In this document: one piece after another, positions 35,416-46,304 of the stretch
Numbering within the stretch: the first letter of the stretch is position 1
Layout: every line of letters begins with the position of its first letter
Assembly: GCF_964340395.1 (NCBI RefSeq)
Contig: NC_135555.1
Span: 19,247,615 to 19,311,614, forward strand
From: Glandiceps talaboti
Taxonomy: Eukaryota; Hemichordata; Enteropneusta; Spengelidae
DNA length: 64,000 bases
Reading direction: 5' to 3'
The notes under the pieces: generated by a model
The model's input: the letters and a program-made list of their open reading frames with translations, nothing else
Told to the model about the DNA's origin: nothing
The model's database searches: none
Made by a program: the position numbers and the translations under genes

Positions 35416-37813
35416 GAAATCTGTTGGTCTTGGACCAAAAAACCAAAGTTAATTTCACATACTGTCCTAACATAGATTTAGATGAATGAGAGCAGTGTTA
35501 CAAAAGATTGTTTTATGGAGTGAGACAATTCAACGTAGCTGCCATTACTAGTATCATCTTTCTATGGAGCCAGACAATACTCTTGTCAGTTTAAATGGTT
35601 TCAAATTCCGGCGTGGGTGAATACCACAAGGTATAATATGTACAACTAAGATTGCAATTTAGGGCAAAAGACAAAACACGAGACTGTCCTATAAATGAAA
35701 CAATTTTTGGCCCTTTCGTCATCAGACTTGTAAACCTTGCAACAAGAAGATATCTTCATTCATCTACATGTACTTATTTTTAAGGGAAAACCATCTAGCA
35801 GTGTACTAAGAAGATACAAACTTATGACTGTGTTAATGTTTCTTTTAAAATTTGCATTACTATGGAATCTAGGTCCTGATCTTGTCAAAAGAGGAAGATC
35901 AGATCTTCAGGGAAAATTCTCTGAATTATTTGATGATGATACAATCACAAATTATATTTATCACTGTAATGCACAAAGTCCAAGGTGGGTAGCTACAGCA
36001 TATTCAATCTAAGCACAGACAAGTAACAAGACAGATTGGTAATGGCTATTGTTTGAGGTGTTAATCTGGGGATTAACAGCTTGATCCTTGCCTCCCATAT
36101 GCTACAAGGGTCTCTTGTGCTGTTGCCAATCTGTCTTGTTACTTGTCTGTGATCTAAGGCCCAGAATAAATGTTGAACTTGATTAGGTACATGACAAATT
36201 CAACGCTTAATGCAATTAGTTGCAGCAAATTATATTAAATTTCATAGGCAATTTAAATCAACACCGCCTGTTAAAAATAATGACAGAAGTGTGACTTGCA
36301 GTAATCGTCAACCTTCTGTCATGTCAAATCTAATTCAAAAAACACAATTCAGTGCCCCTGTCATGTACAGTCATGTCATCTTCAAAGGTCTGGTGGCAAC
36401 ATCAAAATACATCATTCTCATGTTAAAGTTAATTTTATGTTCTTTCTTCATGCTAAAATAGCACTATATAATGACTTTTCTTTCTTTTACTTTAGAGTCT
36501 GCATATCTTGTATGACCTACCATATGATTTGATCCCTTAAGCATGTGGATTGTCATAAGACACCAGACCCTTTAAACTGTTGGTTTTATTAGATTTGACA
36601 TCTATTCCACACCATATTTAACATTGTATGTGTCAACTTCAAAACAATCAGATTAAGTGCATGAGAAGTTCAACATTTATTCCCGCCCTGATAAGCAATC
36701 ATTGATATAATATATATCATATTGTTATATATTGTGTTTAGTTTGTATATTGAATTTACCAGTGTTGTGTTTCCATTTATGTATGTAGTGGTGAGAGGGC
36801 ATTCAAGACGTTAATGATGTCATGGGGATTTGCTAAGAATCCTTTAATAAATCGAATACAAGACATACATAAAGATGTACCTATGACCTTTATATATGGT
36901 GCCGATACATATTCCATCATAGATCCTACCATGGGTGAAAAAACTCAGGATATCAGACAGGGTTCTCACGTCAAAGTGCATGTAAGTATATATTGTTGTG
37001 AATCTGTAGAAGTGCTGTCATTGAATTTGATGTGCTAGGAGATTTGTATTAAATCTCCAGACTGTGTTGAACCAGTTTTGTTATTCTGTGTATCAGTAGT
37101 TTTAGAAACCAAACAATCTCGCTCTCTCTCCATGTATAGTCAAACAGGCAAGTTCTACCAAAAATCTAGCTAAACTTTCCTGTAGGGGAAAGTGCGAACA
37201 GCGTATGTCAGTAGTAATCCATCACACACGTTTGTATTAAATTGATTACTTTGTTCAGTTTATACTACAAACTCAACCACCAGTCTTAAAGTAAGTGATC
37301 AGTGTGCGAACATGATAACGTCATCATTTTTATATCAACGCTCCAATAGCATTAAACTACCACTGTCGGTGGTAAGAACAGAATGTTGTGCTAGAGAAAT
37401 CCATTTGACTATATGGTGGAGAAAGGGGTTATAGAAAATGAGCCCAGACGTATAGTTTCTAGACTAGGGGATTAGTGCTGACACAGAATTTTATACTTTT
37501 AGGCTACAGATATTTATTAATTCTGAGTTAAGAACTAAGCTCCAGATCCTCTCTGAGTAGATAAGATAAGTAAATGCAGTTAATTATGGTCATAAAGAAG
37601 TGAAAAAGCCTGAAACATCAACTTTTCCTAAATTCTTTATTTTGACTTTTAACATCTGTGTGAAATAATTCACCTGTTTTGATTATGTGCAGCATTTGAT
37701 ATTGTGTTTCTCTTCTTTTGCAGTTAATAGAAGAAGCCAGTCACCATGTGTATGCAGATCAACCCAAAGAATTCAACAAATTGTTACGGAATATCTGTGA
37801 CAATGAGCCTTAA
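31474..37813 (+). CDS. ABHD4: ABHD4-like alpha/beta hydrolase (copy 1)
   Basis: Six coding exons, 31474-31514, 33176-33252, 34255-34785, 35873-35984, 36789-36981 and 37724-37813, join in frame to 347 residues (human ABHD4 is 342), with the same junction phases as the neighbouring ABHD5-like gene. Motifs: HGFGAG (78-83), nucleophile elbow GHSFG with Ser149, acid candidate Asp299 in YGADTYSIID, His325 in ASHHVYADQ (intact HX4D). The N terminus (GLCNRFKWIPTS) keeps only one Trp of the lipid-droplet-anchoring cluster. The positions equivalent to the ABHD5 lipase-activating Arg and Gly are Asp293 and Ser324. ABHD4 enzymes hydrolyse N-acyl phosphatidylethanolamine and lysophospholipid; this member should be catalytic. 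Two copies of one MITE family lie in introns 3 and 5 and another element in intron 4. Confidence 0.93.
32187..32241. repeat. (GTGA)n microsatellite
   Basis: About 13 uninterrupted GTGA units in intron 1 of the ABHD4-like gene. Confidence 0.95.
32403..32778 (+). repeat. Interspersed repeat family R1 (plus copy)
   Basis: Long homologous match to 21098-21437; blocks CAAGCTGAGTTTATAAGCTT, CAGTATAATGTTAATGTCGA and GCATAGTAGGGATTTCC. Inserted in intron 1 of the ABHD4-like gene. Confidence 0.75.
33256..33345. repeat. (TG)n/(TGCC)n simple repeat
   Basis: Interrupted GT tract plus GCCTGCCTGCCTGCATGCAT, starting only four bases after the second exon of the ABHD4-like gene ends. Confidence 0.9.
34117..34147. 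repeat. Perfect hairpin, 14-bp stem
   Basis: AGACCCTCCACCCA, a CCC loop, then the exact inverse. It lies about 110 bp upstream of the third coding exon of the ABHD4-like gene. The GACCCTCCACC motif also occurs near 53133 without the second arm. Confidence 0.85.
34861..35250. mobile_element. MITE family M2, copy in ABHD4-like intron 3
   Basis: About 390 bp with inverted ends. TGTGGTGGTTTTCTATG and ATGTATAGTCAAATGG on the left are mirrored by CATTTGACTATATGGTGG and TCATAGAAAACAACCACAC on the right. Homologous to 37101-37464 (shared ATCAGTAGTAATCCAT, TACTTTGTTCAGTTTA and ACTACAAACTCAAC). No coding. Confidence 0.8.
36014..36151. mobile_element. Short MITE with 7-bp target duplication
   Basis: Ends are the perfect inverted repeat CACAGACAAGTAACAAGACA... 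and its mirror ...TGTCTTGTTACTTGTCTGTG (extending through AGATTGG). The 138-bp element is flanked by ATCTAAG on both sides (36007-36013 and 36152-36158). It sits 29 bp beyond the fourth exon of the ABHD4-like gene. Confidence 0.88.
37101..37464. mobile_element. MITE family M2, copy in ABHD4-like intron 5
   Basis: Second copy of the 34861-35250 element in the same orientation. The left end TTTTAGAAACCAAACAATC is mirrored by the right end ATAGTTTCTAGAC. A possible third copy is at 10100-10268. Confidence 0.8.
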
Positions 37814-38073
37814 AATTATCTACAGTAACCACTTTATCAAACTTTACATCCATCAGTTCAACTATATATTTATACCATGCACAAGCCAAGTTGAACAAAA
37901 AAGTATGGAATTTATACCCTGGTCGTTCTACGTCACGACAACATGCGGTCTATGTCACGACAATTCGAGTCAAAACATTCAAAATTGCCCAATTTTTCTT
38001 TGATATTACTGGTGTTGGTATATAATTATGCTATTCTCTAATATTATTCCCTCATTCATCCGGAAAATACTCA

Positions 38074-38135
38074 TGACCTAAGGGGTTTGTCACTACTTGT
38101 CTCGCGACTTGTAGTGACAAAAACCCCTTAGGTCA
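38074..38135. repeat. Hairpin downstream of the ABHD4-like gene
   Basis: TGACCTAAGGGGTTTGTCAC and its inverse (with two extra A bases) flank a 14-bp loop; the stem is about 23 bp. Confidence 0.85.
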
Positions 38136-38226
38136 CTTATATTTTACTAGGCTGAAAGAAAAAGAAGAAAAATGTTGGGGAGTAACATCTAATTATACGT
38201 CACACAAACCAAGTAGTTGTACACAT

Positions 38227-38704
38227 TTTAACAGAAAATACTCTGGTTGTTCTATGTCATGCAGCATACATCTAAGTCATTCATTCTGTTGTGCTTTTTA
38301 TGAATCAAAAAGTTCAAAATTGCTATGATTTTCCACGTTTTTTGCTTGAATCAAGTTTTCGCTGGTGTTTTTCTCCAAAATTGTTGATCTGTCAGCTGGA
38401 AAATTCTCTTCGCATGTTAATCTCTACAGACCATCTATGGATTTTTCCAGACTGTAAGATTGTAAGATACGTTTTGTCACTCTGCCCTCACAAGTGTGCT
38501 TTGTTGACCGAAGTGTGATGGCACCCTGTCAATGGAGCCCTACAGAGTAGGGTTTTGCAGACCGAGGTTGTAAAATGTTAGGGCCTGACCTTGGAGGGAA
38601 CTTTTAGATTCAAATATTATTTCTAAAGCACAACAGAATAGATGACTTAGATGTGTGTTGTATGACACCAACCAGAGTCTAACTCCTGTATTTTCTGTTA
38701 AAAC
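38227..38704. mobile_element. Element with ~80-bp terminal inverted repeats
   Basis: The left arm (TTTTAACAGAAAATAC, then ACATCTAAGTCATTCATTC and TGTTGTGCTTT) is mirrored by the right arm at 38627-38704. It lies between the ABHD4-like stop codon and the minisatellite; no coding. Confidence 0.78.
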
Positions 38705-38792
38705 CCATTATCATATATCCTATGGAGAAAATACATTAGAAAATATTATGTTGCTTATTTTTGTAGAGAAAATAATAAATCAACATTTCGTG

Positions 38793-40803
38793 CATCATTG
38801 CATTGTAGAGGTAACTGTGGTACCATTGCACTGTAGAGGTAACTGTGGTACCATTGCACTGTAGAGGTAACTGTGGTACCATTGCACCGTAGAGGTAACT
38901 GTGGTACCATCGCACTGTAGAGGTAACTGTGGTACCATTGCACTGTAGAGGTAACTGTGGTACCATTGCACTGTAGAGGTAACTGTGGTACCATCGCACT
39001 GTAGAGGTAACTGTGGTACCATTGCACTGTAGAGGTAACTGTGGTACCATCGCACTGTAGAGGTAACTGTGGTACCATTGCACCGTAGAGGTAACTGTGG
39101 TACCATCGCACTGTAGAGGTAACTGTGGTACCATTGCACTGTAGAGGTAACTGTGGTACCATTGCACTGTAGAGGTAACTGTGGTACCATTGCACTGTAG
39201 AGGTAACTGTGGTACCATCGCACTGTAGAGGTAACTGTGGTACCATTGCACTGTAGAGGTAACTGTGGTACCATCGCACTGTAGAGGTAACTGTGGTACC
39301 ATTGCACTGTAGAGGTAACTGTGGTACCATTGCACTGTAGAGGTAACTGTGGTACCATTGCACTGTAGCGGTAACTGTGGTACCATTGCACTTTAGAGGT
39401 AACTGTGGTACCATTGCACTGTAGCGGTAACTGTGGTACCATTGCACTGTAGAGGTAACAGTGGCACCATTGCATTGTAGCGGTAACTGTGGTACCATTG
39501 CACCGTAGAGGTAACTGTGGTACCATCGCACTGTAGAGGTAACTGTGGTACCATTGCACTGTAGAGGTAACTGTGGTACCATCGCACTGTAGAGGTAACT
39601 GTGGTACCATTGCACTGTAGAGGTAACTGTGGTACCATCGCACTGTAGAGGTAACTGTGGTACCATTGCACTGTAGAGGTAACTGTGGTACCCTTGCACT
39701 GTAGAGGTAACTGTGGTACCATCGCACTGTAGAGGTAACTGTGGTACCATTGCACTGTAGCGGTAACTGTGGTACCATTGCACTTTAGAGGTAACTGTGG
39801 TTTCATTGCACTGTAGAGGTAACTGTGGTACCATTGCACTGTAGAGGTAACTGTGGTACCATCGCACTGTAGAGGTAACTGTGGTACCATTGCACTGTAG
39901 AGGTAACTGTGGTACCATTGCACTGTAGAGGTAACCGTGGTACCATTGCACTGTAGAGGTAACCGTGGTACCATTGCACTTTAGAGGTAACTGTGGTTTC
40001 ATTGCACTGTAGAGGTAACTGTGGTACCATCGCACTGTAGAGGTAACTGTGGTACCATTGCACTGTAGAGGTAACTGTGGTACCATCGCACTGTAGAGGT
40101 AACTGTGGTACCATTGCACTGTAGAGGTAACTGTGGTACCATTGCACTGTAGAGGTAACTGTGGTACCATCGCACTGTAGAGGTAACTGTGGTACCATCG
40201 CACTGTAGAGGTAACTGTGGTACCATTGCACTGTAGAGGTAACTGTGGTACCATTGCACTGTAGAGGTAACTGTGGTACCATCGCACTGTAGAGGTAACT
40301 GTGGTACCATTGCACTTTAGAGGTAACTGTGGTTTCATTGCACTGTAGAGGTAACTGTGGTACCATCGCACTGTAGAGGTAACTGTGGTACCATTGCATT
40401 GTAGAGGTAACTGTGGTACCATTGCACTGTAGCGGTAACTGTGGTACCATTGCACTTTAGAGGTAACTGTGGTTTCATTGCACTGTAGAGGTAACTGTGG
40501 TACCATTGCATTGTAGAGGTAACTGTGGTACCATTGCATTGTAGCGGTAACTGTGGTACCATTGCACTGTAGAGGTAACTGTGGTACCATTGCACTGTAG
40601 AGGTAACTGTGGTACCATTGCACTGTAGAGGTAACTGTGCTATCATTGCACTGTATAGGTAACTGTGGTACCATTTCACTGTAGAGGTAACTGTGGTACA
40701 ATTGCATTGTAGGGTAACTGTGGTACAATTGCATCGTACAGGTAACTAGTACCATTGCATTGCATTGTAGACGTAACTGTGGTACCATTGCATTGGAGAG
40801 GTA
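38793..40803. repeat. 28-bp minisatellite, about 72 copies
   Basis: Head-to-tail units reading GTACCATTGCACTG then TAGAGGTAACTGTG. Variant units carry ATCGCACTG, GCGGTAAC, CTTTAGAG or GTGGTTTCATTG, and the CTTTAGAG/TTTCATTG pair recurs at about 39785, 39980, 40313 and 40450. Because 28 is not a multiple of three and no frame of the unit has a minus-strand stop, all three minus frames are open (up to 715 codons). Protein coding is not supported. Confidence 0.97.
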
Positions 40804-41111
40804 TTTAATGATTGTGAGGATTCTGGAACTACTTTTATTCATTGAGAAAGCAATGAAAAAAATTGCACTGTTAGAATGTTTCACCTTTGTGTTAATTTCC
40901 AACCAAAGGTTCCCTTGAAAGAGAGACTGGTTAGGTCGTAACCTTGGCTGAAATTCAAAGTGTTGGACTGATACTCGATCATCAACTGATAATATAATAT
41001 TGAAATATTTATATTGAAAAATTTGTTTTATTACAACCTACATTGTATTAAATAAAGGTTACAACATCATTGTAGTCATAGTTTCAATTTACATTTGTAT
41101 TACCATTCCAG

Positions 41112-41154
41112 TATTGTGTGTGTGTGTGTGAGTGTGTATGTATATGTATGTATG

Positions 41155-41185
<31 letters not shown>

Positions 41186-41313
41186 ATATACAAGTAATAA
41201 ATGCCGTCAAGTATGTATGTATGTATGTATGTATGTATGTATGTATGTATTATGTATGTGTGTGTATGTATGTATGTATGTATGTATGTATTATGTATTA
41301 TGTATTATGTATA
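41112..41313. repeat. (TATG)n/(TG)n microsatellite
   Basis: Interrupted TG and TATG tracts joined directly to the interspersed repeat beginning near 41320. Confidence 0.95.
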
Positions 41314-41319
41314 TATGCA

Positions 41320-41700
41320 TGCCAAAAGAACAAGGATGTTGTAAGTCGTTACTCGGAGCTTCACACTTCCTCAGCGATCATCAGGTGACTGATAAAATTA
41401 GGATTGTCAAGGACGTTATACACGTACATTTTTGTGTATATATTGCGTGACAAGATGGTCAGACTAATCCATTCCTTACGGAGGTTTTACTTCTGTAGTT
41501 GGCGAGGGAATATTTACTTTCATGGCGACATTTTGAGACATTCAGATTTTTTGTTCAGTATCATGCTCTTTTCAGCATTGATTATATATAGTTTCTCAGT
41601 TAAACAGAGATTACAATGTTTCGTCTCATTTGTGTAAGCAGCCGCTTGGGTGATGATATCCCACTTCATATTGTTCTTGTTGGTTTATTTCCTTCAAATT
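41320..41700. repeat. Interspersed repeat family R2 (copy 1)
   Basis: About 380 bp homologous to 61999-62355. Shared blocks are GTAAGTCGTTACTC, ATATATTGCGTGACAAGATG, CAGCATTGATTATA, TTCTCAGTTAAACAGAG and CAGCCGCTTGGGTGAT. Both copies begin at the edge of a TATG or TA microsatellite. The minus-strand reading LMIAEEV...LRVTTY resembles the C-terminal region of Penelope-like elements, but that label is a guess. Confidence 0.7.
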
Positions 41701-42233
41701 CCAAATTTGTTTGGATAGCTCTGCTCTGTGCTGTGCTGTACTGGGGCCGCTTATGAGTAAATGTGTGTTTGTGTACGTGGTTTGAGAATCGTTGTTTAAA
41801 TGTGTTCCCTTTTATAGCCCAAAGTACAGTTTTGCGTCGTTGTTATTTGATGTGACTTATGCCTTTTACTAGTATATTACATTGGTTGATAGACAATTGC
41901 CGTTGAGCGGACACTGTTTGATAGACAATTGCCGTTGAGCGGACACTGTTTGCAATCTCTACAGCTGCAGGATTTATTAGGTGCTTGCCTAAGGACTGTG
42001 TGGGGGTCTTCGTAAATATGCATGTGTGTATGTGTATGTGTGTGCATGCGCAGATGTGTGTTTATGTGGTGCACAATAAATCTTCCAATAATATAACTAA
42101 TTTGCATACTTGTTTTTATTTTAATTGTAGCAAACAATAATTTAATACACAGCTAAGGCCTAAAAATAATTGTTTGGTTCCAGTTACCTGACCCCCCCCC
42201 CAATAGTTTTTGACTGCCGACCCTAAACTTTTT

Positions 42234-42500
42234 TTATGTTTTCAAGAAAAAAATAATAAAATCGCAAAAATTACGAGAAATAGTGGATGCAGAAACTGAC
42301 ATCAACTTGAAAAGACAATATAACACTTCTTCCAATCTGTAATGGCTGTATGATCTGATAGGAAGAAATAAAAAACATAGAGACCATATGGAAAGCAACA
42401 GAAAACCTGAACTAGACATTCCCACATGCAAAAAAAATATATAATAAAATAAAATAAAAAATCTACCTACCTCACCTATTCTAAAATTGAGCATAATCGG
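42234..42500 (-). repeat. Probable interspersed repeat with GGTAGGTAG junction
   Basis: On the minus strand GGTAGGTAGATTTTTTATTT leads into a T-rich tract. A similar GGTAGGTAGG to T-rich junction occurs at 12290-12340. No coding. Confidence 0.4.
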
Positions 42501-42584
42501 AACCACACAATATATTAGGCCTAATGTGAAATGTGCCTTGGAAAGAAACTCTAGTTTATAAATATACTGTTACTTTATTCATGA

Positions 42585-42812
42585 AAACTCACACCTATTC
42601 TCAGTTAAAATCAATATAAAAAAAGTCTGAGGTCACAGTACAAATTTTGATGTCTTCTATATTACAATTCCCTTCTGCCATTGTTAGAATAGGTCATTGC
42701 ATAGCTGGGATTTCCGAAACATTGTTTATACACAGAAATAATTACGTCATCGGGTCGTCATTCGGCTAATATGAACGTAAAGTATACTTCAGTACAATAC
42801 AGCAAATCACTT
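42585..42812 (+). repeat. Interspersed repeat family R1 (plus copy, diverged)
   Basis: GATGTCTTCTATATTACAAT, CTGCCATTGTTAGAAT and AGCTGGGATTTCC align in order with the copies at 21098 and 32403. Confidence 0.6.
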
Positions 42813-43593
42813 ACACATCATGACAAATTTTACTTACCCTAAACTCAGTACATACGTCTTTTCCAAACGTCATTTCGTGAAGCTATAAATTTAGTTACAT
42901 TTGACACTCGTTACCATGGATATCTGTCATTTAATTTCACATTTTGGCCCGTCAGTTGTGCACACAGGGGCCTTCAAAAATTGAGCTAATTTGCATAATA
43001 TTTTTATAGCTTGTTGATGGACGAGTTGTCTGTCGTGTTTGATATTAATAGTTTCGGAAGCCAAAAACATAGTACGGTTTCAAAACTACGGACGATTTGT
43101 TGCAATTTGAGAACAATGATACTAAATCTCCGGAAGTAATAAAGAGAATTTGATCTCAAAATTGCTACATGCGACATTACATCTCAGTAGACTTGTAGTG
43201 ATCCATGATTTAACGCTCGAGCAGACGTTAAGACCAGGGCGCGAACGTAAAATTCTAATAAATTATTATAATACAATGACCCCTGGAGGTTAAACGACTA
43301 TCTGCGCAGCTACTCTTTGCTAGGTGATATAAGCCGAGACTATCGTTCATATTCCAACGTTTGCGCATTTTCCAAGTACAGTGAAGTCTATAGGTAGTAC
43401 CGTCCCAAATGTTTCATTCGTTTCGATAGTGTTTGAAATTCTCTCTGGAAATTAATGCGATGGTTGTCCACATGTATACTGAGGGCGCTCTACTATTTTC
43501 ACCACGTAAGGTTACCTGTTGCTTCATCATGAAAATGTAAAAAATTGTATGACAGTATTAACAAGAATGTCTGTAACAAGTTAGAAACATTGT

Positions 43594-43595
<2 letters not shown>

Positions 43596-43682
<87 letters not shown>

Positions 43683-43742
43683 GAGGGAGGGAGGGAGGGA
43701 GGGAGGGAGGGAGGGAGAGAGAGAGAGAGAGAGGGGGGGAGG
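43596..43742. repeat. (GA)n/(GGGA)n microsatellite
   Basis: About 80 bp of GA followed by GGGA units and a second short GA run. Confidence 0.97.
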
Positions 43743-43813
43743 TTGAAGAACCGTTTGAGTAGATTCAGGGTTCTATTTGTGCAATGTGAGCTTCTATTGC
43801 ATACATATATACA

Positions 43814-44075
43814 CAGGGGCGTGTAATATTTCATACATTGTTGTTTTCTTATTGCTTAGAATGCCGTTTTCTTAGGAAAATATCGTACGAATCTTGCTGC
43901 TACAAATGTATCAATCTCTATACTACATGTACTAAGAAATATTAGTGTCTATAAATATTATATTAATGTCTCTTCCCTTTACATGTGGGAATATATATTA
44001 ATCAAAAGGTTGTTATATTTAGTCTGTAGACCTGGAAATTTAAAACAACAATCTATGAAATATTACACGCCCCTG
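43814..44075. mobile_element. hAT-like MITE with CAGGGGCG ends
   Basis: A 262-bp element whose first about 34 bases (CAGGGGCGTGTAATATTTCA...) are mirrored with one mismatch at its right end. CAGGGGCG is typical of hAT termini. The flanking 8-mers TATATACA and TGCATACA agree at 6 of 8 positions. The right flank runs straight into the (CATA)n array. Confidence 0.82.
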
Positions 44076-44077
44076 TG

Positions 44078-44250
44078 CATACATACATACATACATACGT
44101 ATACATACATACGTACATACATACATACATACATACATACATACACACACATACATACATACATACATACATACCGTACATACATACATACATACATACA
44201 TACATACATACATACATACATACATACATACACACACATACATACATACA

Positions 44251-44282
<32 letters not shown>

Positions 44283-44411
44283 CATACATGCATACATACA
44301 TACATACATACATATATACATACATACATACATACCGTACATACATACATACATATATACATACATACATACATACCGTACATACATACATACATACATA
44401 CATACACACAC

Positions 44412-44442
<31 letters not shown>

Positions 44443-44560
44443 CATACATGCATACATACATACATACATACATATATATATACATACATACATACCGTAC
44501 ATACATACATACATACATACATACATACATACATACATACCGTACATACATACATACATA
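44078..44560. repeat. (CATA)n microsatellite
   Basis: About 480 bp of CATA with CACA, TATA and CCGT interruptions that recur as blocks, indicating secondary duplication within the array. Many long overlapping open frames are artefacts. Confidence 0.97.
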
Positions 44561-44562
44561 GT

Positions 44563-45060
44563 GCTCCCGCCATTAGGCTTATTTGCTATTTTGCGCAAGG
44601 TCTCCGCCTGCTCTCAATCTCGCACTCAAATTTCATGTTTTGCGCAACCTTATATCTAAGCACCAGGAATGAAGCAGAAAATATACACAAATAAAGTAAA
44701 ATTAATAATAACACATTTTTTAACATGTTATATTTTTTGGGCACACAACGTAAATTTGTTTTTAGATATTTAATTATTTTATTATCCTTTGATCAGTTGC
44801 TTTTGTTACTGTGGGAGAGGACTTTGGTGGATTGGGTGCTTTCAGTTCGATCGACAGTACTTTTTCTTTTCCCACCTGTTCTGTATGACTTTTCATCTGG
44901 CCTATTGTTTTGTCTGTGCGATAACGCTCTTCTTGTAGTGCAGTATTGTTTCTGTATACTTCTCCTTTTGTATGTCATTGCTTTCTTCGTACGTCCCTTG
45001 GTTGCTGCCTTGCTCTTTCACGTTTTCATTGTTTTTTGGCTTGTATCGACTACTGACTGA
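44563..45060 (+). mobile_element. LINE 5' module (plus orientation)
   Basis: Begins AGTGCTCCCGCCATTAGG after the (CATA)n array. It is repeated in inverted orientation at 49690-50128 (shared CTTATTT, TTGCGCAAGGTC, GTGGGAGAGGACTTTGG, GGGTGCTTTCAGTTCGATCG, TCATCTGGCCTATTGTTTTG). It leads into the endonuclease reading at 45080-45712, so I read it as the 5' region of an L1/Tx1-type LINE. Confidence 0.65.
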
Positions 45061-45079
45061 ATTGGAAAATATGTTTCCA

Positions 45080-45342
45080 TTTCTGGTATGGATTTGCATT
45101 TTTTTAAAGTTTTAACATCAGGTGTAGTCTTCATGAATTAGTAAACGTAGAAAATTAAGTGGTTAAGTGATACAAAATTAAAAGTAGTATTTCTTCAGGA
45201 GACATAGATGCAATTCAGACACTTACCTTTGGAGTGCACAGGTTCATGGCAAGTGTTGGTTTACTCATGGTGCCAACAGTAGCAGAGGGGTTATGACCAT
45301 TCTAAATAATGTTAATAATGTAGTGATCAAAAACACAATCAT

Positions 45343-45373
<31 letters not shown>

Positions 45374-45712
45374 CATGATGATCATGTACATTATATTTCC
45401 ATTGCTGCTGAGTTGGATGATTCTCCCTACATTTTTCTCAATGTTTATGCACCAAAACATTGAACAAGAACACAATTCTTTCATGAAGACTATATTTCAA
45501 ACTTGTTAGTTGGAAACTGCTGTGACCCTTCTACTTTTGTGATTCTCGGAGATTTTAATTTAGCACATGATTTAAATCTTGATAGATCGGGAGGTAATCT
45601 AAAAACTTGGACAATTCTATTCAGCAAATGGACCAGAATTTTGTTAACTCTGGGTTTTACATTGGTAGATGCCTTCATTGTTGATGTATGTGGAAAATTG
45701 TATGGAATATGA
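45080..45712 (+). pseudogene. LINE endonuclease (APE-type) fragment
   Basis: Frameshifted reading with KWLSDTKLKVVFLQET (about 45160-45206), the metal-binding FLQET motif of L1-type endonucleases. Then KCWFTHGANSSRGV, YIFLNVYAP and CDPSTFVILGDFNLA (about 45527-45565), the GDFN motif. A GATGAT microsatellite at 45343-45388 has expanded inside it as an Asp run. No reverse transcriptase follows, so the copy is broken and truncated. Confidence 0.8.
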
Positions 45713-45987
45713 AGCTTGCATTCTTAAGATAAAGCCTAATTACAGAAAAATCATTAATCATGCAAATTATTCAAATTATATTGAATTTGAAGTATCATTC
45801 CAAAGATAGCCTAATTACTAAAAAGAAAACATTAATTATGCAAATGACTAATTGATGTGCATTGGATGATTTCCAAAATCTAATCACTTCTTTTCATTAG
45901 CATATGTGTAGCAAGTTTCATCAGAATCGATGGGTTAGTTTTTGAGATATCGTGTCCACAGAGAGAGAGAGACAGACAGACAGAGAA

Positions 45988-46030
<43 letters not shown>

Positions 46031-46060
46031 AAGCATAACATAACACTCCCTTACAGGAGG
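45713..46060. repeat. Interspersed repeat ending in (AGAC)n
   Basis: Two diverged ATTAATYATGCAAAT-type segments, then AAGTTTCATCAGAATCGATG and TTTTTGAGATATCGTG, ending in an (AGAC)n tract at 45960-46028. Related phrasing (ATTTGCATAATTAATGATTT, AGTAGTTTTTGAGTTTAAG) occurs in 62370-63450. Confidence 0.6.
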
Positions 46061-46304
46061 TAAAAACAAACCATTTCATCTTTAATTTAGACAGATAAGG
46101 CTTTTACTTGGTCGTCGTTAGTCGCGAAATTAAATATCCTTGTTTTGGACTTTCAAACAAACTGAAAGGGCAAATTGTAAAATACCGGGTACACTGTTTG
46201 ATATGACTAGTACTTGTATCTCACTGAGTCACTCAAAAAAGATAGGTCACTGTATTAGACTAAATTGGCAACGTTAAACGACCAGAACATTATCATGTCG
46301 ACTG

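Noticed and set aside
38755-40902. 715-codon minus-strand frame with 28-residue repeats
   Set aside because: The DNA repeats at 28 bp and all three minus frames are open, as expected for a stop-free repeat unit rather than selection on one frame. There are no splice or start signals.
44040-44659. Several overlapping frames of 160-194 codons on both strands
   Set aside because: All are translations of the (CATA)n array and contradict one another.
44725-45060. 111-codon hydrophobic ORF resembling a membrane protein
   Set aside because: It lies in the LINE 5' module and its inverted copy at 49690-50128 carries frameshifted differences, so there is no sign of protein-level conservation.
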